Shown one piece after another: positions 22,579 to 33,270 of a stretch of 64,000 nucleotides of DNA. The number at the start of each line of letters is the position of its first letter. The stretch's first letter is position 1. Both the position numbers and the translations under genes were made by a program. The DNA comes from Shiella aurantiaca (lineage in GTDB: Bacteria > Bacteroidota > Bacteroidia > Cytophagales > Cyclobacteriaceae), in assembly GCA_030412945.1 (NCBI GenBank), contig JAUHJS010000008.1:1-64000 (forward strand), written 5' to 3'. The notes below the pieces were generated by a model. That model did not search any database. It was not told where the DNA came from and was given only the letters and a program-made list of their open reading frames with translations.

Positions 22579-24818
22579 GGCTGAGGGCTTAAAGTAAAGG
22601 ACTGGTTTAACACATCTCGGGAATTTCCTCCCACAAACACCTGAAAACTACCCGGTTCGGCACCGAAAGTCATATCGGCACGCCAAAAGGCAAGGTCATC
22701 GGCAGAAAGGTGTAGGCTAAGCGTTTTGCTCTCACCGGGCGCCAAGCTGATTTTCTCAAAACCTTTTAATTCTTTCACCGGGCGGGTAATGCTGCCCACC
22801 TCATCGCGGATATACCATTGCACTACTTCCTCTCCGGCAAGTGTGCCTGAATTGCGCACCGTCACGCTGAGCTTCACACTATCGGCTAGGCTGATAGTTT
22901 GTTTGTCGATGGTAAAATCGGAGTATTCAAACGTGGTATAGCTAAGTCCATAACCAAATGGATACAAAGGACTATTGGGCACATCGCGGTAGCGCGAACG
23001 ATAAACCCGCTCACTGCCGGGCTCGCTGTGGTCGCCTGTGTACATTCTTCCGGTTTGCTTATGATTATAATACAAAGGCAACTGCCCCTCTGCACGTGGG
23101 AAGCTCATGGGCAATTTGCCCGAAGGATTATAATTTCCATACAACACATTAGCAACGGCATGCCCGGTTTCCGAACCTAAAGTCCACATAGCCAGCACAG
23201 CAGGCACATTTTCATGCAGCCAGTTGAGCACAAGCGGACGACCGCTGCTTACCAGTGCAATCATGGGTTTTCCGCTTTGATGCAGGGCTTTTACTAGGTC
23301 TTCCTGTACTCCGGGAAGATGAATAGAAGCACGCGAAGCCCCTTCACCATTCATGGGAGCGCTTTCGCCTATAGCAAGAATGATAACATCTGCTTTACGG
23401 GCAGCGGCCACGGCCTCGGCAAATCCCTCGGTAGAATTGGTATATAAATCGCAACCCGCCACATAGGTAAATTCAGCTTCGGTATCAAAGGCTTTCAAAC
23501 CTTCCAAAATCGTTACAGGATGCTGCTCCTCCCCAAAAAAGGACCAGCTTCCGTTCATATCGGCTTTATTATTCCCCAGAGGACCAATTACCGCTACTTT
23601 CTTCTTCCCTTTTTTCAAGGGAAGCACTTGACCTTCATTTTTCAACAATACAATAGAACGCTCCGCCATTTCACGTGCGGTTTTCAAAAAGGCTTCGGAA
23701 CGAATCAATTCTTTTTCTTTTTCGGCTGAACCGTATTGGTAGGGATTATCAAAAAGTCCTAAGTCCATTTTAAGTTGAAGTACTTTTCTAACCGCTTCAT
23801 CGAGTACGGTTTCTTTCACCACACCATCGCGCACCAATTGAGGAATCTTTCTTAAGAAGATTTCCGCCATCATATCTACATGGGTGCCTGCTTCCAAGGC
23901 CAATTGAGCGGCCTGAGCAGAATCGGCCACATAACCATGGGCTAGCATCTCCCCGATATTTTGCCAATCGGAGATAACGGCTCCTTCAAACTGCCATTCC
24001 TTTTGTAAAATTTGTTGTAAAAGCAAGGTATGAGCCGTAGCCGGAACGCCATTTAGTTCATTGAAGGCCGTCATAAGTGTAGCCGAACCCGCATCAATAG
24101 CCGCCTTAAAAGGAGGCAAATAGGTGTTGCGCAGTTCATATTCCGAAATATCTACCGTATTATAATCACGGCCAGCTTCGGCAGCTCCGTAAGCGGCAAA
24201 GTGTTTTACACAGGCTGCAATAGTCAGCGGATCAGCAAGGCCTTTCCCTTGAAAACCCCGCACGCGTGCTTCGGCCATGCGGCTTCCCAAATAGGGATCT
24301 TCACCTGAACCTTCTGAGGTTCTTCCCCATCGGGCATCGCGCGAGATGTCTACCATAGGGGCAAAGGTGAGGTTAATACCCACAGCAGCTGATTCTTGTG
24401 CAGCCACCTGAGCCGCTTTTTCTACCATGGCCAAATCCCAGCTGGCAGCTTCGCCAATAGACAGCGGGAAAACAGTCTTGAACCCGTGAATAATATCGGC
24501 ACCAATGAGCAAAGGTATGCCCAAGCGCGATTCTTCTACCGCTATGCGTTGCAAGCGATTTACATAATCAGCTCCGTGAATATTGAAAAGTCCGGTAATT
24601 TCGCCCTTCTTAATGGCTTCATCGAAGCGCTGAGACTCAGAGGTACGCACCGTAGGGCCTGTATTGAACAAATCACCCACCACGAAATTGAGCTGGCCTA
24701 CTTTTTCCTCAAGCGTCATTTGTGCCAAAAGCTCCTCCACCGCAGAATCGGATTGGGGTTGCGGGCTCTCACAAGCCAATAGCCCTAAGAGCAGCACAGG
24801 GATTAGTCGTTTCTTCAT
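22575..24818 (-). CDS. bglX: GH3 family beta-glucosidase, lipoprotein
   Basis: 747 residues. The lipoprotein signal ends in LLGLLAC. The N-terminal GH3 barrel (about 30-350) has nucleophile Asp in VISDW (near 283), the C-terminal GH3 domain spans about 390-610, and a fibronectin type III-like domain ends the protein. The architecture and length are those of BglX. It should release glucose from the ends of beta-glucan oligosaccharides in the periplasm. It is translationally coupled to both GH16 genes by ATGA overlaps. Confidence 0.93.
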   Translation of the reverse strand: MKKRLIPVLLLGLLACESPQPQSDSAVEELLAQMTLEEKVGQLNFVVGDLFNTGPTVRTSESQRFDEAIKKGEITGLFNIHGADYVNRLQRIAVEESRLGIPLLIGADIIHGFKTVFPLSIGEAASWDLAMVEKAAQVAAQESAAVGINLTFAPMVDISRDARWGRTSEGSGEDPYLGSRMAEARVRGFQGKGLADPLTIAACVKHFAAYGAAEAGRDYNTVDISEYELRNTYLPPFKAAIDAGSATLMTAFNELNGVPATAHTLLLQQILQKEWQFEGAVISDWQNIGEMLAHGYVADSAQAAQLALEAGTHVDMMAEIFLRKIPQLVRDGVVKETVLDEAVRKVLQLKMDLGLFDNPYQYGSAEKEKELIRSEAFLKTAREMAERSIVLLKNEGQVLPLKKGKKKVAVIGPLGNNKADMNGSWSFFGEEQHPVTILEGLKAFDTEAEFTYVAGCDLYTNSTEGFAEAVAAARKADVIILAIGESAPMNGEGASRASIHLPGVQEDLVKALHQSGKPMIALVSSGRPLVLNWLHENVPAVLAMWTLGSETGHAVANVLYGNYNPSGKLPMSFPRAEGQLPLYYNHKQTGRMYTGDHSEPGSERVYRSRYRDVPNSPLYPFGYGLSYTTFEYSDFTIDKQTISLADSVKLSVTVRNSGTLAGEEVVQWYIRDEVGSITRPVKELKGFEKISLAPGESKTLSLHLSADDLAFWRADMTFGAEPGSFQVFVGGNSRDVLNQSFTLSPQP

Positions 24819-26857
24819 TGAATTAATACATTACATGTTTTTATAAACCCTGCACTTTGCACCCGTAGGTGATAAAGGCCGGGAGTAGCATTCTGCAATT
24901 GGATTTGTACTTCATCCTCCCTCTGTATCCATTTTATCTCTTGTTGAACCCCTTTTGTATCAAACAAAAGGCAATTATTTACTAAAGAGGCACTTTTGAC
25001 AAAAAAGACACCCGATGAAGGATTAGGATACACTATGATTTCGGGGCTAGCAGACTCATTAATACCCGTTATATCGGCTGTTATATAAACGGCAGCACTT
25101 AAGGGTGATTCACCCATTTCATTCAAGGCACTGATTTTATAAAAGACACCTCGGTTTACAGAGGGAATAAATGGATTTTTATCACTACTTAGGTTCCCTC
25201 CTACTTTAGTATATTCTCCGTTTTCGGTGGTGGATTGGTACAAGCTATAAGTGGGTGCGTTCAGCACATCGGTCCAGCGTAAAATCCCTATTCCAGAATT
25301 ATTTATAGTATAATCTAAGCCCTGAGGTGCTTCGGGTAGAATTCCTGTTTTTACCCATTGAATAGGATGTAGCGAAAATTCTCCTTCACCGGACTGAATA
25401 TAAATTCTAAGTTTTTTAAAGGCACCTGCTACAAAATCATCAGGACCGTTCCAGTTCAAATAATTGAAAGAATAGATACGTTTTTCTCCGTCTGCCTGCG
25501 CAGGAGATATCTCAAACGTTTGGTTGATGGTCTCTCGGTTTTGGTCATCGAGCAGGGTTACAACAAGACGAGGAGTGGTACTGCCTTCAGGTACTTCCAC
25601 AGGAATTTTCAACAGACCATAGGCGCTTAAATCGATAGGCCTGGCACTGGTAAATTCAAAACTGGCCAAAGAATAAGTACTATGGGTAACGTGTAAAGCT
25701 GCGGCCTCCTCGGTAAGCTGCACATCATTAGCCGAAGAACTACTCCAGCCGCTAATGGCATTATCGGCAAAGGTATCAAGCGTATAAGCAGCCCCTTGCG
25801 GTACGATGCGCGTTTGTACCGTTAAGCTGCTGGTATTAGTACTGCAGCCCGTTTCTCCGGTGATTTCTACTTGTACGGCTCCATCAGTAGTGCCCCAGTT
25901 TACTACAATTTCAGGCGTGTTTTGACCGCTTACCAAGGTGGCATCAGCCGGGATTTGCCAATTGTAGCTAATGCCATCTCCAAAATCGGTGGTAGAAAAA
26001 ACTAAATTGGTTTCGCCTTCGGCTACAGCCGTAGGCCCTTCAATTACCGGATTGGCGTCTACTTCATACACCCGCACATAATCTATTTCCATGCGGGCAA
26101 GGGTAAGAGCCGGATCGATACCGTTTTTCTGTCCGTTGGTTTCATACTGTGGGTCGCTACCGAAGTTGCCTCCCATAGCAATATTCATGATGATAAAAAA
26201 CGGACTGTTAAAAGGCCAGGTAGAGCTATTTTTGGTGGCGGGGGCGTAGGTATAGAAGATTTGCCCATCGATGTAAAACTTGATAGACTCTTCTGTCCAC
26301 ACCGCCTCATATATATGGAAATTGGTATTATAATCGTTTACAATTTTGGTAGAAGTATTTTGGCTATTGCCAAAACTTGAGGGCGTATGCAAGGTGCTAT
26401 GAATACGACCAGGATCGCGGCCCACGTGTTCCATCACATCAATCTCGCCACAGGCAGGCCAGCCTACCGTGTTAATATTTTCTCCCAACATCCAAAGGGC
26501 AGGCCAGGTGCCTGAGCCTTGGGGGAGCTTAGCACGAAACGCTATGCGTCCGTAAGTAAAGTTGAATTTTGCTTGGGTTTTTACCCGTGCGGAAGTCCAA
26601 GTGCTTCCTGATTTTTTTGCTTCAATAACAAGCAGGCCATTTTCTTGCCTTACGTTATTGGTGGTATTGGTATAGTTCTGTACTTCGTTGTTTCCCCAGC
26701 CGTTTTGTCCCAAATCATAGCCCCAGTACTGGCTATTGGGCAGGCCTGTGCCTTCAAATTCATCACTCCATACCAGGCGCTCGCATTGGGCACGGGCGCT
26801 CAATTGAGCAAGCATAAACAAGGTACTTACAAAGAGGAAACGTAAGGAAAGGCTCAT
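24815..26857 (-). CDS. multidomain GH16 beta-glucanase with T9SS C-terminal domain
   Basis: 680 residues from the ATG at 26857, which begins a good signal peptide (ending LSARAQ). The GH16 domain covers about 25-265 with GEIDVMEHVG near 137. A PKD/Ig-like domain follows at about 270-350, a carbohydrate-binding-like beta-sandwich at about 355-505, an FN3-like domain at 510-600, and a type A C-terminal sorting domain with VYPNPSSGVFFV in the last 75 residues. The protein is therefore secreted by the type IX system to the surface or medium, where it would start laminarin attack. Two upstream in-frame ATGs exist but precede the signal peptide. Confidence 0.92.
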   Translation of the reverse strand: MSLSLRFLFVSTLFMLAQLSARAQCERLVWSDEFEGTGLPNSQYWGYDLGQNGWGNNEVQNYTNTTNNVRQENGLLVIEAKKSGSTWTSARVKTQAKFNFTYGRIAFRAKLPQGSGTWPALWMLGENINTVGWPACGEIDVMEHVGRDPGRIHSTLHTPSSFGNSQNTSTKIVNDYNTNFHIYEAVWTEESIKFYIDGQIFYTYAPATKNSSTWPFNSPFFIIMNIAMGGNFGSDPQYETNGQKNGIDPALTLARMEIDYVRVYEVDANPVIEGPTAVAEGETNLVFSTTDFGDGISYNWQIPADATLVSGQNTPEIVVNWGTTDGAVQVEITGETGCSTNTSSLTVQTRIVPQGAAYTLDTFADNAISGWSSSSANDVQLTEEAAALHVTHSTYSLASFEFTSARPIDLSAYGLLKIPVEVPEGSTTPRLVVTLLDDQNRETINQTFEISPAQADGEKRIYSFNYLNWNGPDDFVAGAFKKLRIYIQSGEGEFSLHPIQWVKTGILPEAPQGLDYTINNSGIGILRWTDVLNAPTYSLYQSTTENGEYTKVGGNLSSDKNPFIPSVNRGVFYKISALNEMGESPLSAAVYITADITGINESASPEIIVYPNPSSGVFFVKSASLVNNCLLFDTKGVQQEIKWIQREDEVQIQLQNATPGLYHLRVQSAGFIKTCNVLIQ

Positions 26858-26968
26858 AGAATTATGAGTTAAATACATGAGGTTATAATTGTTGGGCTCA
26901 AGCCCGAAAAGCAAGGGAGAAAAAAGAAAGGAAGGGGCGTATGAGCGCCCCTCCCATTTCCCAATTGA

Positions 26969-28456
26969 TTATTCAAAAACCAAGTTTCTTACATAGAATG
27001 TACCGGTAGCAGAGTGACCGCCACCGCCAATTTGCAAGAACACCATATCAAGGTCTGTTCTATCGAATGGCGTTTGACCAGCCGTAGAAGAGAATGAAGG
27101 AGCATCCAATTGGAAGGTAACTGTTACCCATGTATCAAGGGCCAATTCTTCTGATTCGTATTGAATCAAGTTAGTCCACCACTGTTCTGTTTGGCTTTGA
27201 TCAGCAAAACCAATGATTACCTTTTTGGTCAATGGATCGTAGGTGTTAGTACTTGGTAAGTAAACATCTACAGACACGGTAGTGAAGTTTGAGAAGTTCA
27301 CATCCTTCAAATCAGGACTTGTTCTCAATTGTGCTTCTTGATAATCAGTAGCAATACGCTCGAACATACCTACTTTAGTAGCATTAGCATCGGTAGGGTC
27401 ATCTTGACCTACAGTGATGATAGAACCACCGGCAATCAAGCCTAATTCATCAAAACTTGTGGCCGACTCAAAAGTATGACCGAAGACAGTAGGCGTAATA
27501 TCTGCTAAATCTTCACCAAATACAGGAGCATCAGTAACCAATTCAGGCTCCAAAGAAGCATCAGAATAGCTTACATAGTAGATTGGCCAGTACTCAGCCG
27601 CGTAGATAAACTCTACCAACATCACATCGTAGCCTTCGTTCTCGGTAATGGTGATTTTAGCTTTTACTTCATTGGTAGGCTCTGTTACAATTCCGGAAGT
27701 TCCCAATTTAGGAATACCGATCCAAGCACCAGTTCCTGACAAGGTCAATTCGCCAGTGCTAGCATTGTACTCATATGAGTGCGTACCTGACAACCAAGCG
27801 CTAACATCTGTTCCACAAGCATTTACCATATTTTCTGCGGTAGCATCAAAGCAAGATTCTGGTGTATTGTTTACATCACAGCCAGGAGCGGCATTGTTGT
27901 TGAACACGCCATATTCCGCCCAGAAAGAACCTTGATCATCAAAAACATAACTACCATCTCTGTTAAAAGTAAAGGTTTGTAAATACAAACAAGGTCTAGT
28001 ACCGTTGTTAGTTAAACCTGACCAGTAACCAGCTGGATTAGAAGCATCCGGGCCAACCGACATAGAGGTTCCTTCTCTGAAAAGTTTCCAGGTTTTAGAT
28101 TCCAAGCCAGTCAAAAGGGTTAGAGCCTCATTAGGATCGGTAATGGTTACTTCTTCTGATTTTTGTGAAGTGCTTCCATCGGCACCGGTAGCAGTTAAGG
28201 TTACGGTATACACTCCGGCTGCAGCATACGTATGAGAAGGATCTTCCTCAGTAGAGGTAGTTTCATCACCAAAGGCCCAAGAATAACTTGCTGCATTTTG
28301 TGAGAAATTAGTAAATTGAACAGTTAGAAAGTCTTCAGCGCTTACTTCAAACTGGAAGCTGGCGATGGTTGGTTTCTCTTCATCCTCCTTATCACAGGAC
28401 AAAAGGAGGGTGGTTGCGGCTAGTAATAGCCACCGGGTATTCAGGAGATTTTTCAT
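26969..28456 (-). CDS. PKD-domain surface glycan-binding lipoprotein
   Basis: 495 residues. The lipoprotein signal ends in LLLSC. A PKD domain lies at about 30-110 (YSWAFGDETTSTEEDPSHTY) and is followed by two strand-rich regions, one with YWSGLTNNGTRPC and a C-terminal jelly-roll-like module (about 330-495). Position directly after SusD and the PKD start fit the glycan-binding proteins (SusE/F position) of laminarin loci. It probably holds beta-glucan at the cell surface for the SusC/D complex and the enzymes. Confidence 0.82.
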   Translation of the reverse strand: MKNLLNTRWLLLAATTLLLSCDKEDEEKPTIASFQFEVSAEDFLTVQFTNFSQNAASYSWAFGDETTSTEEDPSHTYAAAGVYTVTLTATGADGSTSQKSEEVTITDPNEALTLLTGLESKTWKLFREGTSMSVGPDASNPAGYWSGLTNNGTRPCLYLQTFTFNRDGSYVFDDQGSFWAEYGVFNNNAAPGCDVNNTPESCFDATAENMVNACGTDVSAWLSGTHSYEYNASTGELTLSGTGAWIGIPKLGTSGIVTEPTNEVKAKITITENEGYDVMLVEFIYAAEYWPIYYVSYSDASLEPELVTDAPVFGEDLADITPTVFGHTFESATSFDELGLIAGGSIITVGQDDPTDANATKVGMFERIATDYQEAQLRTSPDLKDVNFSNFTTVSVDVYLPSTNTYDPLTKKVIIGFADQSQTEQWWTNLIQYESEELALDTWVTVTFQLDAPSFSSTAGQTPFDRTDLDMVFLQIGGGGHSATGTFYVRNLVFE

Positions 28457-28493
28457 AAGTTAAGAAATGTTAGGTGTTTATTTGATTGTTATT

Positions 28494-30086
28494 TTATTGA
28501 AATAATGATGGGTCAGGATACGGAGTAAGTTTACCTTCTGTAAAGTCAACATCTACCTGAGGAGCAGGAAGATACAAGGATCGCTCACTGAAATTAGCCT
28601 GACGCAAATCCCCCGAAGGGAAATTATTGGCAGCAGCTCTTCCGCTACGTACTAGGTCGAACCAGCGGTCGCCTTCGCCTGCTAATTCGGCTCTACGCTC
28701 GTACCAGATTACCTCTAGCAAACTGAGGCCTTCTTGCCCCATGAGCTGAGAAGCGGTACGGAAGTTTCCGGTGTTATCGCCCGGGCCGGCCGCGCGTTCG
28801 CGCACCATATCGATATAAGTCATCGCCTCTGCATCGGCTCCGGAACCCCTTACCAGCGCCTCTGCATACATCAGCAACACTTCAGCGTAGCGGATATAAG
28901 GCTGATTTGGATCTTTCAATAGATTCAACTCACCACCATTGGGTGTAGAATAGGCTTTATAATTCGCGTATTTTTTTTGCCACATACCGGTGTAGTCGGT
29001 AGGGTTTTGCTGGTTAGAACTTACCGGACAATTATCCAAGTTCAACTCAAACAAAGTGATAATGGAGGCATTTCTACGGTATTGATCATCTGCAAGGTAG
29101 GAATCAAACAGGCTCTGCGTAGGGAGCATAAATCCCCAGCCTTCGGCATACAGTGGATGGCTGGCACAAAGGCCACGGATACCACACAGCTGCACCATAG
29201 CGTTTCCGTTCAAGAACTCAAAGGGAGTTCCAAAATCACCGGGTACTTCATTGCTAAACTGGATTTCAAAAACCGATTCTGAAGTATTGGCCGCGCCAAA
29301 ATCATACAGTTGATTATAATCATCTACAAGTTCATACTCGCCTGAGGCAATTACTTCATTTAAAAAGAAGGCCGCTGAGTCGAATCGCTGAACATCATCG
29401 TTCAATAAATCGGCCCAATATAAATAGGCCTTACCCAATAATGCCTGAGCCGCGCCACGAGTGATTCTTCCTTTGAAAGCATCCGGATAACTTAGGGGCA
29501 ATAAAGGGATGGCTTCACGAAGATCTTTTACAATTTGACCATATACTTCTGAAAGCGTATTTCTGCTCACATTTTTATCGGCCGGATCTAACTCTTCCAA
29601 AATGACCGGAACGGGTCCGTAGATGCGCACCAAATCAAAGTAATAAATGGCACGTAGGAATTTGGCTTCAGCAATGTACTGGCGGGTAAGCTCGGTATCG
29701 AGTTCCGTCTTATTAATAACCAAATTGGCCTTGTTGATACCAAAGTACCCGCGTTTCCAGAATGAAAGAACTTCTCCTACCAGCGGATCGGCAGTTAGAT
29801 CATCTATTTGCTGCCATCCGGGCTGATCAAAATTGGTATTATCACCTCCGGCATTGGCATTGTCTGACCAAATCTCGCCCAACATCACAGTACTTGTCCA
29901 GCGGCCATCTACAAAAGACCATTGCAAGGGATCGTAAGCGGCCACCAAGCCTTGAAAGACCTGATCTTCACTTGCGAAAAAATTATCGGCAAAGTACTTC
30001 GCCTTAGGTGTGATTTCTAAAAACTTATCATCACAACCAACTGAGATAAACAACAAGCCAAGGAAAAGAGTGATTTTGGTTTTCAT
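28494..30086 (-). CDS. SusD-like surface glycan-binding lipoprotein
   Basis: 530 residues. The lipoprotein signal ends in LLFISVGC. RagB/SusD domains occupy the whole mature protein, with TPR-type helices near the start (FLEITPKAKYFADNFFASEDQV) and the typical end (ERRAELAGEGDRWFDLVRSG, then YPDPSLF). It forms the lid of the SusC pore. The ATG at 30086 is preferred over one 39 bp upstream because it begins the signal peptide. Confidence 0.94.
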   Translation of the reverse strand: MKTKITLFLGLLFISVGCDDKFLEITPKAKYFADNFFASEDQVFQGLVAAYDPLQWSFVDGRWTSTVMLGEIWSDNANAGGDNTNFDQPGWQQIDDLTADPLVGEVLSFWKRGYFGINKANLVINKTELDTELTRQYIAEAKFLRAIYYFDLVRIYGPVPVILEELDPADKNVSRNTLSEVYGQIVKDLREAIPLLPLSYPDAFKGRITRGAAQALLGKAYLYWADLLNDDVQRFDSAAFFLNEVIASGEYELVDDYNQLYDFGAANTSESVFEIQFSNEVPGDFGTPFEFLNGNAMVQLCGIRGLCASHPLYAEGWGFMLPTQSLFDSYLADDQYRRNASIITLFELNLDNCPVSSNQQNPTDYTGMWQKKYANYKAYSTPNGGELNLLKDPNQPYIRYAEVLLMYAEALVRGSGADAEAMTYIDMVRERAAGPGDNTGNFRTASQLMGQEGLSLLEVIWYERRAELAGEGDRWFDLVRSGRAAANNFPSGDLRQANFSERSLYLPAPQVDVDFTEGKLTPYPDPSLFQ

Positions 30087-30137
30087 ACGAGTTGGCGTGC
30101 TATATTTTGTAATTATATTTTTCATCCTTTTACTGAT

Positions 30138-33100
30138 TTAGAATGATACATTAAGACCAAAGGAGAAGGTGCGGGACTGCGGATAAAAACCTTTATCGAT
30201 ACCTGTATCCAAAATCCAACCTGAACTTCCGATTTCAGGATCAAAGCCTGTATAGCCTGTAATAGTCAATAGGTTATCGGCTGAAACGTATACGCGCAGG
30301 TTAGTCATTTTCAGAGGCTCCAACCACTTGGCAGGGGCATTGTAACCAATCTGCATGGTACGTAGGCGAAGGAAAGAAGCGTCTTCTACGTAAAAATCTG
30401 AGGCTCGGGCGTTGTTATTTTGATCGTTGACACTTAAGCGAGGGTATTCCCCATCAGGGTTTTCCTCTGTCCAACGATCGTTCCAAACGGCTAGATAATT
30501 ATTGTTTACCACATCTTGGCGTTCGAATGAGCGGTACACATCATTACCAATGCTAGCCGCAAAAAGTACACGCGCATCAAAATTCTTATAGGTGGCCGAT
30601 AGGTTCAGACCGAGCATTAAATCTGCCCAAGGTTTACCAATATTTACGATATCGTTTGCATCGATAAGACCATCGCCATTGGCATCCACAAATTTCAAAT
30701 CACCCGGCTGTGCATTAGGCTGTAAAGGATCACCTTCGGCATTGATGTGGGCAAAAATATCGTCTTGACTTCTAAATATGCCATCGGTTCTGTAGCCTCT
30801 GAAAAATCCAATTGGTTGCCCCACTTCCATACGGGTGATTGGGGTATTTCGAATAGGCCAAGTATATCCTTGAATAAAGCCATCGTCCGTTACTTTGGTT
30901 ACATTGTTTACCAATGTACTACCGTTGAACCCGACATTTAATTTCACCTCACCGATAGAGCGCTGATAATTGATATCAAATTCAAATCCTTTATTAACCA
31001 CCTCACCAACATTGCTAATAGGAGGCTTATTGCCTAGGTAGTTTCCTACGGTGGCTGTCATTAATAGGCCGCTAGTGGTTTTATGGAAGTAATCTAATTC
31101 AACGCTTAAGCTATTATTGAAAAAACTAGACTCGACCCCTATGTCAAGATGACGGCTTTCTTCCCAGCGTATGCTTGGGTTGGCCGCAAATAAAGAGGAT
31201 TGGGCAATGTAAACGCCTTGGTTCGCAGGCTTACCAAACTGATAGGCTCCGGTAATACCAATTAAGGAGGCAAATTGCAGATTAGGAATACGGTCGTTAC
31301 CATTTATCCCGTAGCTGGCTCTCACTTTTAGATTGGTGATGGCGTCTACGTTAAAGAAATTTTCGCGAGAGATTACCCAACCCACCGAAGCTGACGGGAA
31401 AATTCCGTACTGATTGGCCGGGCCAAACTTGGAGCTACCATCTCTACGCAAGGTGAAGCTAGCTAGGTATTTTTCTTGATAGTTATAATTTACCCTTCCG
31501 AATATACTGGCCAAAAGCTCAGGCTCACCAATATAACTGCTGGAACGCTTTAAGCTGTCGGGGGTAACATCGATTACCCAGAAATCAGGATCAAATTCTT
31601 TCTCGGCCGGAATACCTGAAGAGGAAGCGCCAAAGCCAGATGCCGTGATTTTTTGTGCAGTAGTACCGGCTGTAACGGATACAGCATGATCACCAAATTG
31701 CTTCTCATAAGTGGCATAGTTTTCAAACTGCCAGCGTAGGTATTCATTTTGATATTCGAAGATATCATTACGGGCTTTGAAGAATGCCGGGGTTAAGTTG
31801 TATTGTGGAGAAAAACCACCACCGCTGTTAAAGCCTTTCACAAAGCCGAAGTCGCTGCGGAAAGAAAGTCCTTCAAAAGGTGTTAGCTTAACAAAGGTGT
31901 TTCCGGTGATTTCAGTACCGTAATAATCATTATTGGTGATGAAGATACGGCTAAGTGGGTTAACATATTCTTTTTGAACGAAAGGCGACTGGGCAAATCC
32001 AAACTGGGCATTTTCATCATATACTGCGGTCAAAGGGTCGTAGGCAATTGCATCGGCAATGGCCGTACCAAATTCGCTATTCTCGCCAATGGACTCTCTG
32101 CTGGTGTTGTTGATGTATAAGTTCTGCCCAACTGTTAGGTAATTATTGATTTTCTGATCAAAATTGGTTCGTACGGTAAAGCGCTGAAGATTGGATTTTT
32201 CCGGTGCTACCAATCCGCTTTGATTCCAGTATGAAGCGGAAGTAAACATGCTTCCCTTTTCAGTTCCTTTGCTGTAGGAAAGCTGATGGCTTTGTGTTCT
32301 ACCCGTTTCGAAGATTTCATCCATCCAATTGGTATTGACACCCGAAGCGGCTGCCTCTTCAAAACCCGCAGGTAATGCTAAATTAGAGTTTTCGTATTTG
32401 TTAGTAATGGCTGCCGTATATTCAGAGGCATTCATCATTTTAGGCAATCGCCACACATTTTGCACCCCTGTATTAAAGGCATAATTCAGTTTACCTTCTC
32501 CGGCTTTGGCTTTTTTGGTCGTAACCATAATAATACCATTGGCGGCTCTAGCACCATAAATGGCGGTAGAGGCACCATCTTTCATAACCTGAATATTTTC
32601 AATATCATCTGGGTTCAAGCCATTTAGCGCTCCATCGGAAACCACCAAACCATCCAAAATCACAAGCGGACTGTTGTTGCCGTTGGTACCAATACCTCTA
32701 ATAAGGATGTTGGTGGCCGAACCGGGCTGTCCTGATGCACTTTTGAAAATTACACCCGCTACTTGCCCTTGTAGCATTTGCTCTACTTGCGGTGCGGCAA
32801 AACCTTTCAGCTTTTCCCCATCCACTTTGGCTAATGATGCGGTGGCCACACTCTTCTTTTGCACTCCGTAGCCTACTACTATGATTTCGTCAAGCTGCTG
32901 AATGTCTTCCACCAAGGTCATGTCGATTACCGATCTATTGCCAACTTCTACTTCCTCTGACAGAAATCCTACAAAGGAGTAGACCAGCGTGGCACCGTCA
33001 GAAGGAACACTAATTTTATAGCTCCCATCGATGTCTGAGGTTACACCTTGTGTGGTGCCTTTAATAAGGATGCTTACACCTGGTAAGGTTTCACCCGAGG

Positions 33101-33194
33101 TAGCGGCAGTTACTGTTCCGCTGACTACTCTTTCTTGTGACCATGCGATCAAACCCGAGAATAGTAGTGTAATAATCAAAATACTTTTTTTCAT
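30138..33194 (-). CDS. SusC-like TonB-linked outer-membrane glycan transporter
   Basis: 1018 residues. A signal peptide at 1-19 is followed by a carboxypeptidase-like domain (about 22-105), the SusC signature IVVGYGVQKK (about 107), a plug (about 120-230, with GIGTNGNNSPLVILDGL) and a large barrel ending SFGLNVSF. With the adjacent SusD it imports oligosaccharides. It heads the leftward operon and starts 249 bp from the divergent regulator. The GH16/GH3/GH16 content points to laminarin-type beta-1,3-glucan as the ligand. Confidence 0.95.
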   Translation of the reverse strand: MKKSILIITLLFSGLIAWSQERVVSGTVTAATSGETLPGVSILIKGTTQGVTSDIDGSYKISVPSDGATLVYSFVGFLSEEVEVGNRSVIDMTLVEDIQQLDEIIVVGYGVQKKSVATASLAKVDGEKLKGFAAPQVEQMLQGQVAGVIFKSASGQPGSATNILIRGIGTNGNNSPLVILDGLVVSDGALNGLNPDDIENIQVMKDGASTAIYGARAANGIIMVTTKKAKAGEGKLNYAFNTGVQNVWRLPKMMNASEYTAAITNKYENSNLALPAGFEEAAASGVNTNWMDEIFETGRTQSHQLSYSKGTEKGSMFTSASYWNQSGLVAPEKSNLQRFTVRTNFDQKINNYLTVGQNLYINNTSRESIGENSEFGTAIADAIAYDPLTAVYDENAQFGFAQSPFVQKEYVNPLSRIFITNNDYYGTEITGNTFVKLTPFEGLSFRSDFGFVKGFNSGGGFSPQYNLTPAFFKARNDIFEYQNEYLRWQFENYATYEKQFGDHAVSVTAGTTAQKITASGFGASSSGIPAEKEFDPDFWVIDVTPDSLKRSSSYIGEPELLASIFGRVNYNYQEKYLASFTLRRDGSSKFGPANQYGIFPSASVGWVISRENFFNVDAITNLKVRASYGINGNDRIPNLQFASLIGITGAYQFGKPANQGVYIAQSSLFAANPSIRWEESRHLDIGVESSFFNNSLSVELDYFHKTTSGLLMTATVGNYLGNKPPISNVGEVVNKGFEFDINYQRSIGEVKLNVGFNGSTLVNNVTKVTDDGFIQGYTWPIRNTPITRMEVGQPIGFFRGYRTDGIFRSQDDIFAHINAEGDPLQPNAQPGDLKFVDANGDGLIDANDIVNIGKPWADLMLGLNLSATYKNFDARVLFAASIGNDVYRSFERQDVVNNNYLAVWNDRWTEENPDGEYPRLSVNDQNNNARASDFYVEDASFLRLRTMQIGYNAPAKWLEPLKMTNLRVYVSADNLLTITGYTGFDPEIGSSGWILDTGIDKGFYPQSRTFSFGLNVSF

Positions 33195-33270
33195 AAATGT
33201 GTATCAGTAATGAAATGCTGAAAACGTTTGCATAGATAGGCGATAATTCCCCCAACAGCCAAAAACACCA

